Source: Hyphomicrobiales bacterium
GTDB taxonomy: Bacteria > Pseudomonadota > Alphaproteobacteria > Rhizobiales > Kaistiaceae
Assembly: GCA_017305635.1 (NCBI GenBank)
Contig: JAFKKF010000006.1
Location: 558,001-622,000, forward strand
Direction of reading: 5' to 3'
DNA: 64,000 bases
Shown here: piece by piece, positions 26,529 to 37,612 of the stretch
Numbering within the stretch: the first letter of the stretch is position 1
Layout: each line of letters begins with the position of its first letter
The notes under the pieces: generated by a model
The model's database searches: none
Told to the model about the DNA's origin: nothing
Seen by the model: the letters and a program-made list of their open reading frames with translations, nothing else
Translations under genes and position numbers: made by a program

Positions 26529-27194
26529 TCACTCCATCGCTGCGCGGAGGCCGGCGGCGCCGGCAAAGGCGGCGACCACCGCGCTGATCAGCGTCAGCGC
26601 GACGAGGATCAGGAAGGGCGGCAGGGACGGTCCGGCGCCGACGGTGTAGGCCGCGGTGGTGCTCACGGCGAATATCAGCACCGGGATCGTGAAGGGCAGG
26701 ACGAGCACCGCGACCAGCGGCCCGCCCCTGCCGAGCGCGGTGAGGAGCGCCGCGCCGATAGCGCCGATCGCGGTCAGGGCTGGCGTGCCGACGAGCAGCG
26801 TCAGCGTCACCATGGCAAGGCCCGCCGGTTCGACGCCGAGGAGAAGGCCGAGCACCGGAGCGCCGACGACCAGCGGCAGGCCGGTCGCCAGCCAGTGGCC
26901 CGCCACCTTCGCCAGCACCACCAGTTCCAGCGGTACGCTGGAGAGCGCCATGAGGTCGAGCGAACCGTCGTCGCGGTCGTCGTTGAACAGCCGATCGAGG
27001 CCGAGGAGGGTGGCGAGGAGGGCGCCGATCCACAGCATCGCCGGCCCGATCCGGGCGAGCAGCTTCAAGTCGGGCCCGACGCCGAAGGGGATGATGGTGA
27101 CCATGGCGAGGAAGAAGACGAGGCCGGTGAGCGCTCCGCCGCGGAGCGACAGGCGCGCCGTCTGGCCGGCAATGGCGGCGAGTGTTCTGCTCAT
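26529..27194 (-). CDS. ccmB: Haem exporter protein CcmB
   Basis: Membrane subunit of the CcmAB ABC transporter of System I. The 221-residue protein is almost entirely hydrophobic with six spans and carries the family's RGGALTGLVFFLAMVTIIPFG, LLGLDRLFNDDRDDGSLD (the diagnostic FNDDRDDG turn) and PLELVVLAKVAGHWLATGLPL. The ATG overlaps the ccmA stop (ATGA, 27191-27194). Confidence 0.93.
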   Translation of the reverse strand: MSRTLAAIAGQTARLSLRGGALTGLVFFLAMVTIIPFGVGPDLKLLARIGPAMLWIGALLATLLGLDRLFNDDRDDGSLDLMALSSVPLELVVLAKVAGHWLATGLPLVVGAPVLGLLLGVEPAGLAMVTLTLLVGTPALTAIGAIGAALLTALGRGGPLVAVLVLPFTIPVLIFAVSTTAAYTVGAGPSLPPFLILVALTLISAVVAAFAGAAGLRAAME

Positions 27195-27790
27195 CCGGCT
27201 GCCCCGAGGGCAAGGCGCTGCGCGGCGGTGACCGGCAGCGGCCGGTGGGTGGCGGCGATGGCGATGCCGCCGGCCACCAGATGCTTCGTCAGCAGCCGGC
27301 CGAGCATCGCTTCCGCCGCCGTGTCGAGGGCGCCGGTCGGCTCGTCGAGAAGCCACAGGCGACGCGGCGCGACGAGAAGGCGGGCGAGCGCGGCGCGCCG
27401 CTTCTGGCCGGCCGACAGGGTGGCGACCGGCAGGTCGGCGAGGCGGGCAATGCCGACGGCGTCGAGTGCCTCGTCGATGCTGCCTTTGCCTGACAGCACG
27501 CTTCGCCAGAATTTCAGGTTCGCGGCGACCGTGAGCGCCGGCTTCAGCGCGTCGGCATGGCCGACATAGTGGCATTCGGTACCGATCCCGTCCGATGGCG
27601 CCGGGTCGAGGGTCACCGCTCCTGCCACCGGAGCGAGCAGGCCGGCAATGACCCTGAGCAGCGTCGATTTGCCCGCGCCGTTCGGCCCGGTGACGGCCAT
27701 GAGCTCGCCGCCGGCGACGGCAAATGATAGGCCGGTGAAGACCTCGCGGCCGCCGCGGCGCGCGCCAAGCCCGGCCGCGATCAGGCGCAA
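27191..27790 (-). CDS. ccmA: Haem exporter ATP-binding protein CcmA
   Basis: ABC ATPase of the CcmAB complex that drives release of holo-CcmE. The 199-residue protein has Walker A GPNGAGKSTLLRV, signature LSAGQKRRAALARLL, Walker B LWLLDEPTGALD and the H-loop in IAATHRPL. The small size is normal. It leads ccmAB and is divergent from acnA with a 210-bp shared upstream region. Confidence 0.95.
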   Translation of the reverse strand: MRLIAAGLGARRGGREVFTGLSFAVAGGELMAVTGPNGAGKSTLLRVIAGLLAPVAGAVTLDPAPSDGIGTECHYVGHADALKPALTVAANLKFWRSVLSGKGSIDEALDAVGIARLADLPVATLSAGQKRRAALARLLVAPRRLWLLDEPTGALDTAAEAMLGRLLTKHLVAGGIAIAATHRPLPVTAAQRLALGAAG

Positions 27791-28000
27791 GGCAGCCCTT
27801 CCCGCCGGTCGCGTCCCGGCACCGTCACTGTTTCGCGCTTGATCGGCTGGCGCCCCATGTCGATATTCATTATAGGTTCAATCGACCCGCGCCGTCGCCT
27901 CCCGGGCAAGGTTTTCCGCCGCCTCCCACGGCTCCCTGAATAGCCCGGTCGCGCCTCTGGCTTTTCGGAGCGCGGGGCCACGTTTCAGGAGTTTCCTTCC

Positions 28001-30682
<2,682 letters not shown>

Positions 30683-30705
30683 TGCGCTGCGGCACGGAAG
30701 GCTGT

Positions 30706-30740
30706 GCGTCTCAAACGAACGTGACTCGCAATTGAGACGC
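30706..30740. terminator. Inverted repeat after acnA
   Basis: GCGTCTCAA (30706-30714) and TTGAGACGC (30732-30740) form a perfect 9-bp stem with a 17-nt loop, 24 bp after the acnA stop. There is no T-tract, so it is a possible terminator or RNA-stabilising hairpin rather than a sure one. Confidence 0.45.
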
Positions 30741-30802
30741 CCTGCCCATAAGTTCGGCACCGTCGCGCGGGAAGCTTTTCGCGACGGCCAGGATTTCCTC
30801 TG

Positions 30803-31540
30803 TTGAACAGCAGCCGGCTCGCTTTCGTCACCGTTGCGCTATGCGGCGCCTTCGCGAGCTCCGCATTGGCGGAGCAGCCGCGCGCGGTGCTCGAGCTCTT
30901 TACCAGCCAGGGTTGCTCGTCCTGCCCGCCGGCCGACAAGCTGCTCGGCGAGCTGGCGCAGCGGAAGGACATACTCGCGCTCTCCCTGCCGGTCGACTAC
31001 TGGGACTATCTCGGCTGGAAGGATACGCTCGCCAATCACGACTTTTCCGAGCGCCAGAAGGAATATGCCACGGCGCGCGGCGACAGCGACGTCTTCACGC
31101 CGCAGATGGTGATCAATGGCGGCGGCCGTTTCGTCGGCAGCGACAAGGCGGCGATCGAGTCGGCGCTCACCCAGGCGGGGAGCGCGCTGCCGGTGCCGAT
31201 CGATCTCGCCTCCAAGCCGGATGCGACGACAGTTACCATCGGTGCCGCCGGCGCCGGCACGCCGACCAAGGGGACGATCTGGCTGGTAATGTACGAGCGC
31301 GCGGTGACGGTGCCGATCGTGCGCGGCGAGAACAGCGGCAAGACGGTCACCTATACCAACGTGGTCCGCAAGCTCCGGCCGATCGCCATGTGGAAGGGCG
31401 CGCCGCTCTCCATCGACCTGCCGAAGAGCGAGGTGACCCAGGCAAAGGTCACGCGCTGTGCCGTGCTCCTGCAGGCGGAAACCGAGACCGGGCTTCCCGG
31501 TGCGATCCTCGGCGCTTCGACCATCTATTACGGCCACTGA
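30803..31540 (+). CDS. Exported DUF1223 thioredoxin-like protein
   Basis: A 245-residue protein starting from TTG (30803). An N-terminal signal (MNSSRLAFVTVALCGAFASSALAE) precedes FTSQGCSSCPPADKLLGELAQ, the CxxC active-site-like motif of the DUF1223 family, and PVDYWDYLGWKDTLANHDF. The thioredoxin-like fold suggests a periplasmic redox role, but no partner is known. It is 120 bp downstream of acnA on the same strand, separated by a hairpin, so probably has its own promoter. Confidence 0.85.
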   Translation: MNSSRLAFVTVALCGAFASSALAEQPRAVLELFTSQGCSSCPPADKLLGELAQRKDILALSLPVDYWDYLGWKDTLANHDFSERQKEYATARGDSDVFTPQMVINGGGRFVGSDKAAIESALTQAGSALPVPIDLASKPDATTVTIGAAGAGTPTKGTIWLVMYERAVTVPIVRGENSGKTVTYTNVVRKLRPIAMWKGAPLSIDLPKSEVTQAKVTRCAVLLQAETETGLPGAILGASTIYYGH

Positions 31541-31658
31541 GCGGCCATCGCCGCCACAAGCTGTTGGGTCGCTTTCGCAATTAACGCCGGGCTTACCGTT
31601 TCATGGCCGAATCATGGCGTCAGTCGCCTTTGATTCGTAGCCCGAGGGTAGCCCGTTC

Positions 31659-31850
31659 ATGGCCGAGATCATCCCGTTTCCCGTTCGTCCCGCGTATGAG
31701 GAAGAGGTTGAAATCGACTTGCTGACCGCCGTCGATGCGGCCATCCGGGACCTCCGCGAGATCGCCAGCCGCTGGGGCGAGGAATCGTCCCGCCTGCAGG
31801 CCGAGGAATGCCGCGTGATGCTCGAGCGGGCGTTCAACGCCGCGGTGTGA
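31659..31850 (+). CDS. Small hypothetical protein
   Basis: A 63-residue acidic, helix-prone protein starting MAEIIPFPVRPAYEEEVE. The remainder reads as a helix with LLTAVDAAIRDLREIASRW and ECRVMLERAFNAAV. A GAGGG ribosome site is 10-12 bp upstream of the ATG. No domain, signal or membrane segment. It lies between the DUF1223 gene and htpG (convergent with htpG, stop 12 bp from the htpG stop). Conserved-looking small proteins of this type occur in Rhizobiales, but I cannot name one. Confidence 0.6.
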   Translation: MAEIIPFPVRPAYEEEVEIDLLTAVDAAIRDLREIASRWGEESSRLQAEECRVMLERAFNAAV

Positions 31851-31862
31851 TGCGGCGGCCGC

Positions 31863-33758
31863 TCAGGCCAGCCCTTTCGCCATGAGCTTGGCGATGCGGG
31901 CCGAGAAGTCGGCCGGATCGTCGGGCAGTTCGCCGTCGAGGATCTTCGCCTCGCCGAGGAGGATCACTGCTGCATCGGCGACCGCGTCGGCGGCATTGCC
32001 GGCGGCGGCCTTCGCCGAGAGCGACCGGATGAGCGCGTTGCCCGGATTGAGCTCCAGGACCGGCGCGCTCACGGCTTTCAATTGCTCGTTGGAGGCGAGG
32101 ATCTTCTCCAGCCGCCGGTCATAGCCGAGGTCCGGGGCAACCAGGCAGACGGCACTGGTGGCGAGGCGCGTCGAGGCGCGCACGTCCGAGACCCGGTCGC
32201 CGAGCGTCTGCTTGAAGAGGGCGGCCAGCGTGGCAAAGGCCGCATCGGGCACCTCGTCCTTCGCCTCGCTCCCTTCCTTCAGGGGCATATTATCGAGATT
32301 GGCAGCGCCCTGCGTCACCGACTGGAAGGGCTTGCCGTCGTAGCCCAGCGCCGTGCGCACCCAGAAGGCGTCGACCGGGTCGGTCAGCAGCAGGACCTCG
32401 ATGCCGCGCCGCGCGAAGCCCTCGAGATGGGGGCCGGCAAGGAGCCGCTTCGCATCCTCGCCGAGGGCATAGTAGATCGCGGTCTGATTGGGGCGGAGGG
32501 CGGCGACGTAGTCGGCAAGGCTGCGCCAGCCGTCGGGTGAGCCGGTGGTGTGGAAGCGGGCGAGCTTGTAGATCTGGTCGCGGCGCTCGGCATCCTCGTA
32601 GATGCCTTCCTTTAGGACCGCACCGAAGGCCTCCCAGACCTTGGCGTATTTCTCCGGATCGTCGGTCGCCAGCTTGTCGAGGTCGGCGAGCAGGCGGTTG
32701 GTCACCGCCTTGCCGATCGCTTCGAGGACCGGGTTCTTCTGCAGCATCTCCCGCGAGATGTTGAGCGGCAGGTCCTCGGAATCGATCACGCCGCGCACGA
32801 AGCGCAGCCAGGCCGGCAGGATCTTCGCCTCGTCGGTGATGAAGACGCGGCGGACATAGAGCTTTATCCGGCCCTTGCGGTCGGGCTCGAAGAGGTCGAA
32901 GGGCTTCACCGAAGGCACGAAGAGGAGGACCGAGTACTCGTTCCGCCCTTCGGCGCGGTAATGCACCGTCAGTGCCGGCTCGTCGAACTGGCCGCTGACA
33001 TGACCGTAGAACTCGCGGTATTCGTCGGCCGTCACGGCAGACTTGGCCTTCCGCCAGAGCGCGCTGCCGTCGGCAAGGGTCTTCTCGGCCTCGCCCTGGC
33101 CGACGGCCAGTATGATCGGCACCGGCACATGGGCGGAATATTCCGCGACCACGCGCTCGATGGTCGCCGGCTCGGCGAAGTCCCTGGCATCCTCGGCGAG
33201 CTTCAGGGTGACGCGCGTCCCGCGCGCCGGCGCCGCCTCGAGGGCGACCGGCTCGATCGTGAAGGCGCCCTTGCCGTCGGAACGCCAGCGCCAGGCCTCC
33301 TCGCTGCCCGCCTGGCGCGACACGACCTCGACGTCGGAAGCGACCATGAAGGCGGAGTAGAAGCCGACGCCGAACTGCCCGATCAGCGCCGCGCCCTTCT
33401 CCTTGTTGGCCGCGCTCTCAAGGAAGGCGCGCGTGCCGGAGCGGGCAATGGTGCCGAGATTCTCGATCATCTCCGTCCGGCTCATGCCGGAGCCGTTGTC
33501 GCCGACGGTGAGCGTGCCGGCCGACTTGTCGGTGCTGATGGTGATCCGGAAGGCGTCGCCATCGGCGAGCAGCTCCGGCTTGTCGAGGGCGAGCATCCGC
33601 AGCCGCTCGCAGGCATCGGCGGCGTTGGAGATCAGCTCCCGCAGGAATACCTCGCGATCGGAATAGACCGCGTGGACCATCATGTGCAGGAGGCGGGAGA
33701 CTTCCGCCTCGAAGGAGAGGGTCTCGCCGCCCGCCGGCGGCGTTTTGTCGTCGCTCAT
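31863..33758 (-). CDS. htpG: Chaperone HtpG (Hsp90)
   Basis: Hsp90-family ATP-dependent chaperone. The 631-residue protein begins with the ATPase domain (ELISNAADACERLR, VGDNGSGMSRTEMIENLG, GQFGVGFYSAFMVA), followed by LPLNISREMLQ and the middle domain YVRRVFITDEAKILPAWLRFVRG split over adjacent motifs. The length is normal. A heat-shock-type promoter lies immediately upstream (33793-33821). The gene is convergent with the small hypothetical gene at 31659. Confidence 0.97.
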   Translation of the reverse strand: MSDDKTPPAGGETLSFEAEVSRLLHMMVHAVYSDREVFLRELISNAADACERLRMLALDKPELLADGDAFRITISTDKSAGTLTVGDNGSGMSRTEMIENLGTIARSGTRAFLESAANKEKGAALIGQFGVGFYSAFMVASDVEVVSRQAGSEEAWRWRSDGKGAFTIEPVALEAAPARGTRVTLKLAEDARDFAEPATIERVVAEYSAHVPVPIILAVGQGEAEKTLADGSALWRKAKSAVTADEYREFYGHVSGQFDEPALTVHYRAEGRNEYSVLLFVPSVKPFDLFEPDRKGRIKLYVRRVFITDEAKILPAWLRFVRGVIDSEDLPLNISREMLQKNPVLEAIGKAVTNRLLADLDKLATDDPEKYAKVWEAFGAVLKEGIYEDAERRDQIYKLARFHTTGSPDGWRSLADYVAALRPNQTAIYYALGEDAKRLLAGPHLEGFARRGIEVLLLTDPVDAFWVRTALGYDGKPFQSVTQGAANLDNMPLKEGSEAKDEVPDAAFATLAALFKQTLGDRVSDVRASTRLATSAVCLVAPDLGYDRRLEKILASNEQLKAVSAPVLELNPGNALIRSLSAKAAAGNAADAVADAAVILLGEAKILDGELPDDPADFSARIAKLMAKGLA

Positions 33759-33792
33759 GCTTCTCGCCCGGATCGGATGATTGCCGCGCGTG

Positions 33793-33821
33793 ATATCGCC
33801 GCTTGAGCGCCGGCTTTCAAG
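33793..33821 (-). promoter_or_regulatory. RpoH-like (heat-shock) promoter of htpG
   Basis: On the minus strand CTTGAA (33821-33816), 17 bp, then CGATAT (33798-33793). The CTTGAA element with 16-18 bp spacing to a CxATxT-type -10 fits the alphaproteobacterial RpoH pattern and is 35 bp upstream of the htpG ATG. No CIRCE element is present. Inferred from the consensus and the gene's identity only. Confidence 0.55.
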
Positions 33822-33841
33822 CCTCGCGAGAGGGCAAACAA

Positions 33842-33985
33842 AAAGGCCGACGCGATGCGCCGGCCGAACGAAGCTTTTCAGGATACCTCAGGGAAGTTGG
33901 TCCGGTCCGTCGAGTGACCCCGGGGGGCTGGGGGGCTGAGAATAACCGAAGCCTTTCGGCGAACCGGACCATCTGAGGCAACGGT
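33842..33985 (-). ncRNA. Candidate structured small RNA with terminator, upstream of htpG
   Basis: In the 369-bp non-coding stretch 33759-34127 the minus strand carries two nested perfect helices: CCTCAG (33978-33973) with CTGAGG (33891-33886), and TGGTCCGGT (33971-33963) with ACCGGACCA (33906-33898), enclosing a GC-rich apical part with a CCGAA-AGGC-TTCGG hairpin. About 20 nt downstream is a strong rho-independent terminator: stem 33857-33865 / 33845-33853 with one G-U pair, 3-nt loop, then TTTTTGTTTG (33844-33835). No minus-strand protein gene ends here, so this terminator needs an RNA. Boundaries are approximate; a promoter is not convincing (a TTGGCA at 34017-34012 lies at about the right distance). 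Confidence 0.5.
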
Positions 33986-34127
33986 CGGCAGGATCGACCC
34001 GGTTGATGGCGTGCCAAGGGCCGGATTCTGGCGAAACTGTGATTTTCCCCTTCCTGCCACCGCCATTCCGGACCTTGCATGGCTGCACCAACGGAGCGAA
34101 CATGACGGCCGTGCGACGGAGAGACGG

Positions 34128-34514
34128 TTGAGCGAGTCCGACGACGGCAAGCGAATTGGCGGCAGGGCGCCCCTTCTGGCCCTCGCCGCCGCCAATCCAC
34201 AAAGGGGAACGCCGGCCCCGGTGGCCTTCAATCGGCAGGAACTCACCGAGATCCTCCAGCTCTATGGGCGCAAGGTAGCGGCCGGCGAGTGGCGCGACTA
34301 TGCCATCGACCACCGCAGGGACGAGGCCGTCTTCTCGGTCTTCCGCCGCACGACCGAGATGCCGCTCTACCGGATCGTCAAGGAGCCGCACCTGGCGAGG
34401 CGCCAGGGAGCCTATTCGCTGGTCGCGGCAACCGGCCTGATCCTCAAGCGCGGCCACCAGTTGGCCAATGTCCTGCGCTTTCTCGACAGGCCGCTGCGGC
34501 TGGTCGAGGCCTAG
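34128..34514 (+). CDS. DUF2794-family protein
   Basis: A 128-residue conserved alphaproteobacterial protein of unknown function. Family strings VAFNRQELTEILQLYGRKVAAGEWRDYAID are spread over residues 30-60, followed by AVFSVFRRTTEMPLYRIVK and ARRQGAYSLVAATGLILKRG. The TTG start at 34128 is chosen because GGAGAG precedes it and the family begins about here; a longer frame opens at 34011 without conservation. Its TAG overlaps the stop of the convergent acetyltransferase gene (CTAG, 34511-34514). Confidence 0.85.
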   Translation: MSESDDGKRIGGRAPLLALAAANPQRGTPAPVAFNRQELTEILQLYGRKVAAGEWRDYAIDHRRDEAVFSVFRRTTEMPLYRIVKEPHLARRQGAYSLVAATGLILKRGHQLANVLRFLDRPLRLVEA

Positions 34515-35038
34515 CGCGACGGTGGTTCCGCGCTGCCTTGGCCGAGGGCGCGCTGCATGAAGACGCTATCCAGCCAGTGGCCATGCTTGTAGCCGACCGA
34601 TTTCAGGATGCCGACATGGCGGAAGCCGTGGCGTTCATGGAGGCGGACCGAGGCATGGTTGGCCGAATTGCCGATCACCGCGACCATCTGGCGGAAGCCG
34701 CGGCTCTCGCTTTCCGCGAGCAGGCGCCCGAGCAGGGCGGAGCCGACGCCGCGCCCCTGCGCGGCTGGTGACAGGTAGATCGAATCCTCGACGGTGTTGC
34801 GGTAGGCGGGACGGGAGCGGTAGCGGCCGGCATAGGCGTAGCCGATGACGCGCTCGCCCGCCTCGGCGACGAAGGCGGGATAGCCGCCCTCGGCCAGCGC
34901 CGCGAAGCGCATGGCCATTTCCTCCTCGCCGGGCGGATCGATCTCGAAGCTGGCAAGGCCATGGAGCACCGCCTCGGCGTAGATATCGGAGATCGCCGTC
35001 AGGTCGCAGATATCGGAGGGGCGGATGCGGAAGTCCAT
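34511..35038 (-). CDS. GNAT N-acetyltransferase, phosphinothricin-acetyltransferase-like
   Basis: A 175-residue GNAT enzyme. It starts MDFRIRPSDICDLTAISDIY and has the acetyl-CoA loop YLSPAAQGRGVGSALLGRLL and GFRHVGILKSVGYKHGHW, which resembles the Bar/PAT group. AVIGNSANHASVRLHERHGF is the usual second half. Substrate is not determined. It lies downstream, on the same strand, of a BI-1 gene but that gene has its own terminator (35082-35114), so it is transcribed separately. Confidence 0.87.
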   Translation of the reverse strand: MDFRIRPSDICDLTAISDIYAEAVLHGLASFEIDPPGEEEMAMRFAALAEGGYPAFVAEAGERVIGYAYAGRYRSRPAYRNTVEDSIYLSPAAQGRGVGSALLGRLLAESESRGFRQMVAVIGNSANHASVRLHERHGFRHVGILKSVGYKHGHWLDSVFMQRALGQGSAEPPSR

Positions 35039-35081
35039 GCCGCTATCGAAGCACGGCGTGTGCCAGGACTGCGACAGACGA

Positions 35082-35114
35082 AAGAAAAAAGGGCACGGCG
35101 GCGAGCCGTGCCCT
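35082..35114 (-). terminator. Rho-independent terminator of the BI-1 gene
   Basis: Minus-strand stem GGGCACGGC / GCCGTGCCC (35114-35106 and 35100-35092), 5-nt loop, followed by TTTTTTCTTT. It is 26 bp after the stop of the BI-1 gene at 35140 and just upstream of the acetyltransferase start. Confidence 0.88.
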
Positions 35115-35139
35115 TCGATATCCGTGCCCTGCGCCGGGT

Positions 35140-35889
35140 CTAGCGGCGGTCGCCGAAGAGGCGGAGCAGCATCAGGAAGAGGTTGATGAAGTCGAGGTAG
35201 AGCGAGAGCGCGCCCATGATGGCCTTGCGGCCGGCGACCGTGCCGTCGTCCCCGACGTAGTACATCTCCTTGATCTTCTGCGTGTCGTAGGCGGTGAGGC
35301 CGACGAAGACCAGGACGCCGATCACCGAGACGGCGAAGCCGAGGCCCGAGGACTGCAGGAAGATGTTGACGATCGAGGCGATGATGATGCCGATCAGGCC
35401 CATCATCAGGAACGAGCCGATGCCGGTGAGGTCGCGCTTCGTCGTGTAGCCGTAAAGGCTCATGGCGCCGAAGGTCGCCGCCGACACGAAGAAGACCTGG
35501 GTGATGCTGGTCATCGTATAGGCGAAGAAGATGGTCGAGAGCGACACGCCCATCAGCGCGGCATAGATCCAGAATACGAGCTGGGCGGTCGCCGTGCTCA
35601 TGCGCTGGATGCCGAAGCTGAGCAGGAAGACGAGGCCGATCGGCGCGATGAACGCGATCCAGCCCAGCGTCGTCATGCCGAAGCCGTTGATCGTCTGGGC
35701 AAAGAAGAGCTGCTGAAGCGACGGGACGGTCGCCACCGCATAGGCCGTGACGCCGGTGAGGACGAGGCCGAGGGCCATGTAGTTGTAGACGCGCAGCATG
35801 TGCGCGCGCAGGCCTTCGTCGACGGCCCCGGCGGCGCCGCCGCGGGCAACCGTCGTCCCGAAGGCCGGCTGGTTGTCGTAGTTCGCCAT
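35140..35889 (-). CDS. Bax inhibitor-1 / YccA-family membrane protein
   Basis: A 249-residue integral membrane protein of the BI-1 (TMBIM) family, a pH-sensitive calcium-leak or FtsH-associated protein. Seven spans are visible; the family's SLSTIFFAYTMTSITQVFFV and LTAYDTQKIKEMYY, with an acidic C-terminal region, are present. The ATG at 35889 follows GAGAGGAAA; the earlier frame (36084) is unsupported. The promoter at 35953-35982 resembles a heat-shock promoter. Confidence 0.9.
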   Translation of the reverse strand: MANYDNQPAFGTTVARGGAAGAVDEGLRAHMLRVYNYMALGLVLTGVTAYAVATVPSLQQLFFAQTINGFGMTTLGWIAFIAPIGLVFLLSFGIQRMSTATAQLVFWIYAALMGVSLSTIFFAYTMTSITQVFFVSAATFGAMSLYGYTTKRDLTGIGSFLMMGLIGIIIASIVNIFLQSSGLGFAVSVIGVLVFVGLTAYDTQKIKEMYYVGDDGTVAGRKAIMGALSLYLDFINLFLMLLRLFGDRR

Positions 35890-36307
35890 GTGAATAGGTT
35901 TCCTCTCTTCCCTCGCCATGAGGGACGCCCGCCACCTGACGGACCTTCCGGCAATATGGCCCCGGGCCGGCAAGGGCACAAGATGCCTCAGGTACGGGTT
36001 ACGAAACGGTAATGTCACGGAATCCGGCGCCCCATCCGGGTCCGGCTTGCCGGGACGAGGGCGCCGCGTAATCTCTGCCGCCATGGGCCGGCCTTTGATT
36101 CGATCCGGCCTTCCGGATCCGGCGTGCCGACATGGTGCGGTGTCCTACCCATATTCCCCTGACGGGCCTGCCGGCCCACCCGGTTCCGGCGCGGTACGGC
36201 GGAGTGCATCCCGGTTCGGCCCGCCCTGACATGATCGTGGCATGCCGCCTGCCTAGCCTCGTGCGACTGCCTGCCGAATCACCCGACCTTCGCGAGGAGG
36301 AGATGCG
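35890..36307. other. 418-bp gene-free region between BI-1 and thpR
   Basis: Contains the BI-1 promoter element at 35953-35982 and the thpR leader (GAGGAG at 36294-36302 just before the thpR ATG). I find no convincing reading frame with coding character, no RNA gene and no terminator in the remainder. Confidence 0.6.
35953..35982 (-). promoter_or_regulatory. Promoter-like element upstream of BI-1 gene, RpoH-like
   Basis: Minus strand: CTTGTG (35982-35977), 17 bp, CCATATT (35959-35953), about 64 bp from the ATG at 35889. CTTG with a CCATAT-type -10 fits an RpoH promoter (a plain sigma-70 reading, TTGTGC-N17-CATATT, is equally possible). Inference from consensus only. Confidence 0.4.
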
Positions 36308-36856
36308 ATGCCCCGCCTGTTCACCGCCATAGAAATTCCCCGCGAGATCGGGGACAGGCTCTCGGTGCTGCGCGGCGGGCTGCCGGGGGCGCGCTGGATC
36401 GACCGCGAGAACTACCACCTGACGCTCCGCTTCGTCGGCGACATCGACATGGACGTGGCCGAGGAGATCGCCCACGGCCTGGCCCGCGTGCGCCGCAGTC
36501 CCTTCACCATCCGCCTCGACACGGTCGGCTCGCTCGGCAGCAAGAAGCCGCATGCCATCGTCGCCCGGGTCGGGTCGTCGCCCGCGCTGGCCGAACTGCA
36601 GGCCGAGCAGGAGCGCATCATCCAGCGCCTCGGACTGCCGGCGGAGCAGCGCAAGTACACGCCCCATGTGACGCTTGCCCGGCTGCGCGGCACGCCGCCC
36701 CGCGACATAGCCGAATATCTCTCCATCCGCGGCGGGTTCACCGCCGGGCCGTTCGAGGTCGACCGCTTCGTCCTCTATTCCTCCAAGGCCGGCACCGGCG
36801 GCGGGCCCTATATCGTGGAAGAGGCCTATCCGCTCAGCCTTCCGCAGGCGGCCTGA
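36308..36856 (+). CDS. thpR: RNA 2',3'-cyclic phosphodiesterase (2'-5' RNA ligase family)
   Basis: A 182-residue 2H-phosphoesterase. The two HxTx motifs are HLTLRFVGD and HVTLARLRG, set about 85 residues apart, the N-terminus is [11 protein letters not shown]. Members hydrolyse 2',3'-cyclic phosphate ends or ligate 2'-5' linkages in vitro; the natural substrate is unclear. A GAGGAG ribosome site is 6 bp upstream. It leads a short run thpR-phhB-DUF1232. Confidence 0.9.
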   Translation: MPRLFTAIEIPREIGDRLSVLRGGLPGARWIDRENYHLTLRFVGDIDMDVAEEIAHGLARVRRSPFTIRLDTVGSLGSKKPHAIVARVGSSPALAELQAEQERIIQRLGLPAEQRKYTPHVTLARLRGTPPRDIAEYLSIRGGFTAGPFEVDRFVLYSSKAGTGGGPYIVEEAYPLSLPQAA

Positions 36857-36879
36857 ACCGGCCTCGGACAGGAGGCACC

Positions 36880-37173
36880 ATGCCCAAGGTTCTCGGCGAG
36901 GCCGAGCGCGGCGACGCGCTGCGGCGCCTTCCAAAATGGCAATCGACCCGCAACGGCGAGGCCATCGCGCGCAGCTTCACCTTCCGGGATTTCAACGAGG
37001 CCTTCGGCTTCATGGCGCGGGCCGCGCTGGTCGCCGAGAAGATGGACCACCACCCCGACTGGTCGAATTCCTACAAGACGGTCGAGGTGACCCTTTCCAG
37101 CCACTCCGCCGGCGGCGTCACCGAGCTCGACGTGAAACTCGCCGGCGAGATGGACCGGATTGCCGGCGGCTGA
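36880..37173 (+). CDS. phhB: 4a-hydroxytetrahydrobiopterin dehydratase
   Basis: Pterin-4a-carbinolamine dehydratase, which regenerates the pterin cofactor of phenylalanine hydroxylase. The 97-residue protein contains [39 protein letters not shown] (catalytic His pair in DHHPDW) and [11 protein letters not shown], diagnostic of the family. AGGAGG precedes the ATG. No phenylalanine hydroxylase gene is in the window. Confidence 0.93.
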   Translation: MPKVLGEAERGDALRRLPKWQSTRNGEAIARSFTFRDFNEAFGFMARAALVAEKMDHHPDWSNSYKTVEVTLSSHSAGGVTELDVKLAGEMDRIAGG

Positions 37174-37231
37174 AGCTTGCCGTGCCCGCCCGGCCACCCC
37201 ATCTTTCGCCGGTTGTGGGAGTGGAGAGGCC

Positions 37232-37612
37232 ATGAGCGACGTCAAATACGGCGAGATACTGGAGCCGGAAGAGGAAGCCGAGCGCGCCGAGCGGGTGCGG
37301 AGCCGCTTCTGGCGCACGTTCCGGCGTGCGGCGCGCGCGATCCCCTTCGCCGAAGACCTCGTCGCGGCCTATTACTGTGCCCTCGACCCGGCCGTGCCGG
37401 CGCGCGTGCGCGGCGTTCTGCTTGCGGCGCTCGCCTATTTCATCCTGCCTTTCGACGCGATTCCGGACATGATCGCCGGCCTCGGCTTCACCGACGACGC
37501 CACCATCCTTCTTGCCACCATCGGCATGGTGCGCGCCCATATCACCGAGGTGCATCGCGAGGCGGCGCGCCGCGCGCTTGACGATGCGCCGGCCGGAAAG
37601 CCTGCCCGCTGA
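37232..37612 (+). CDS. DUF1232 (YkvA-family) membrane protein
   Basis: A 126-residue protein with the DUF1232 core VRGVLLAALAYFILPFDAIPDMI, where a hydrophobic segment is followed by the FDxIPD turn, then GFTDDATILLATIGMV. The N-terminal part is charged. The family is predicted to be membrane-associated, with no known activity. Start at 37232 has GGAGAGG upstream and drops a read-through from 37160. A weak hairpin (37642-37664) with no U-run is 30 bp downstream. Confidence 0.85.
   Translation: MSDVKYGEILEPEEEAERAERVRSRFWRTFRRAARAIPFAEDLVAAYYCALDPAVPARVRGVLLAALAYFILPFDAIPDMIAGLGFTDDATILLATIGMVRAHITEVHREAARRALDDAPAGKPAR

Noticed and set aside
33759-33841. CIRCE element for htpG
   Set aside because: The GCTTGA/TCAAGC inverted repeat is short and part of the -35 region; it does not match TTAGCACTC-N9-GAGTGCTAA.
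33920-33990. TPP-riboswitch-like text (GGCTGAGA ... GAACC) on the plus strand
   Set aside because: The conserved CUGAU and GGAUAAUGCC-type pyrophosphate-binding blocks are missing and no thiamine gene follows; the strand with a terminator is the other one.
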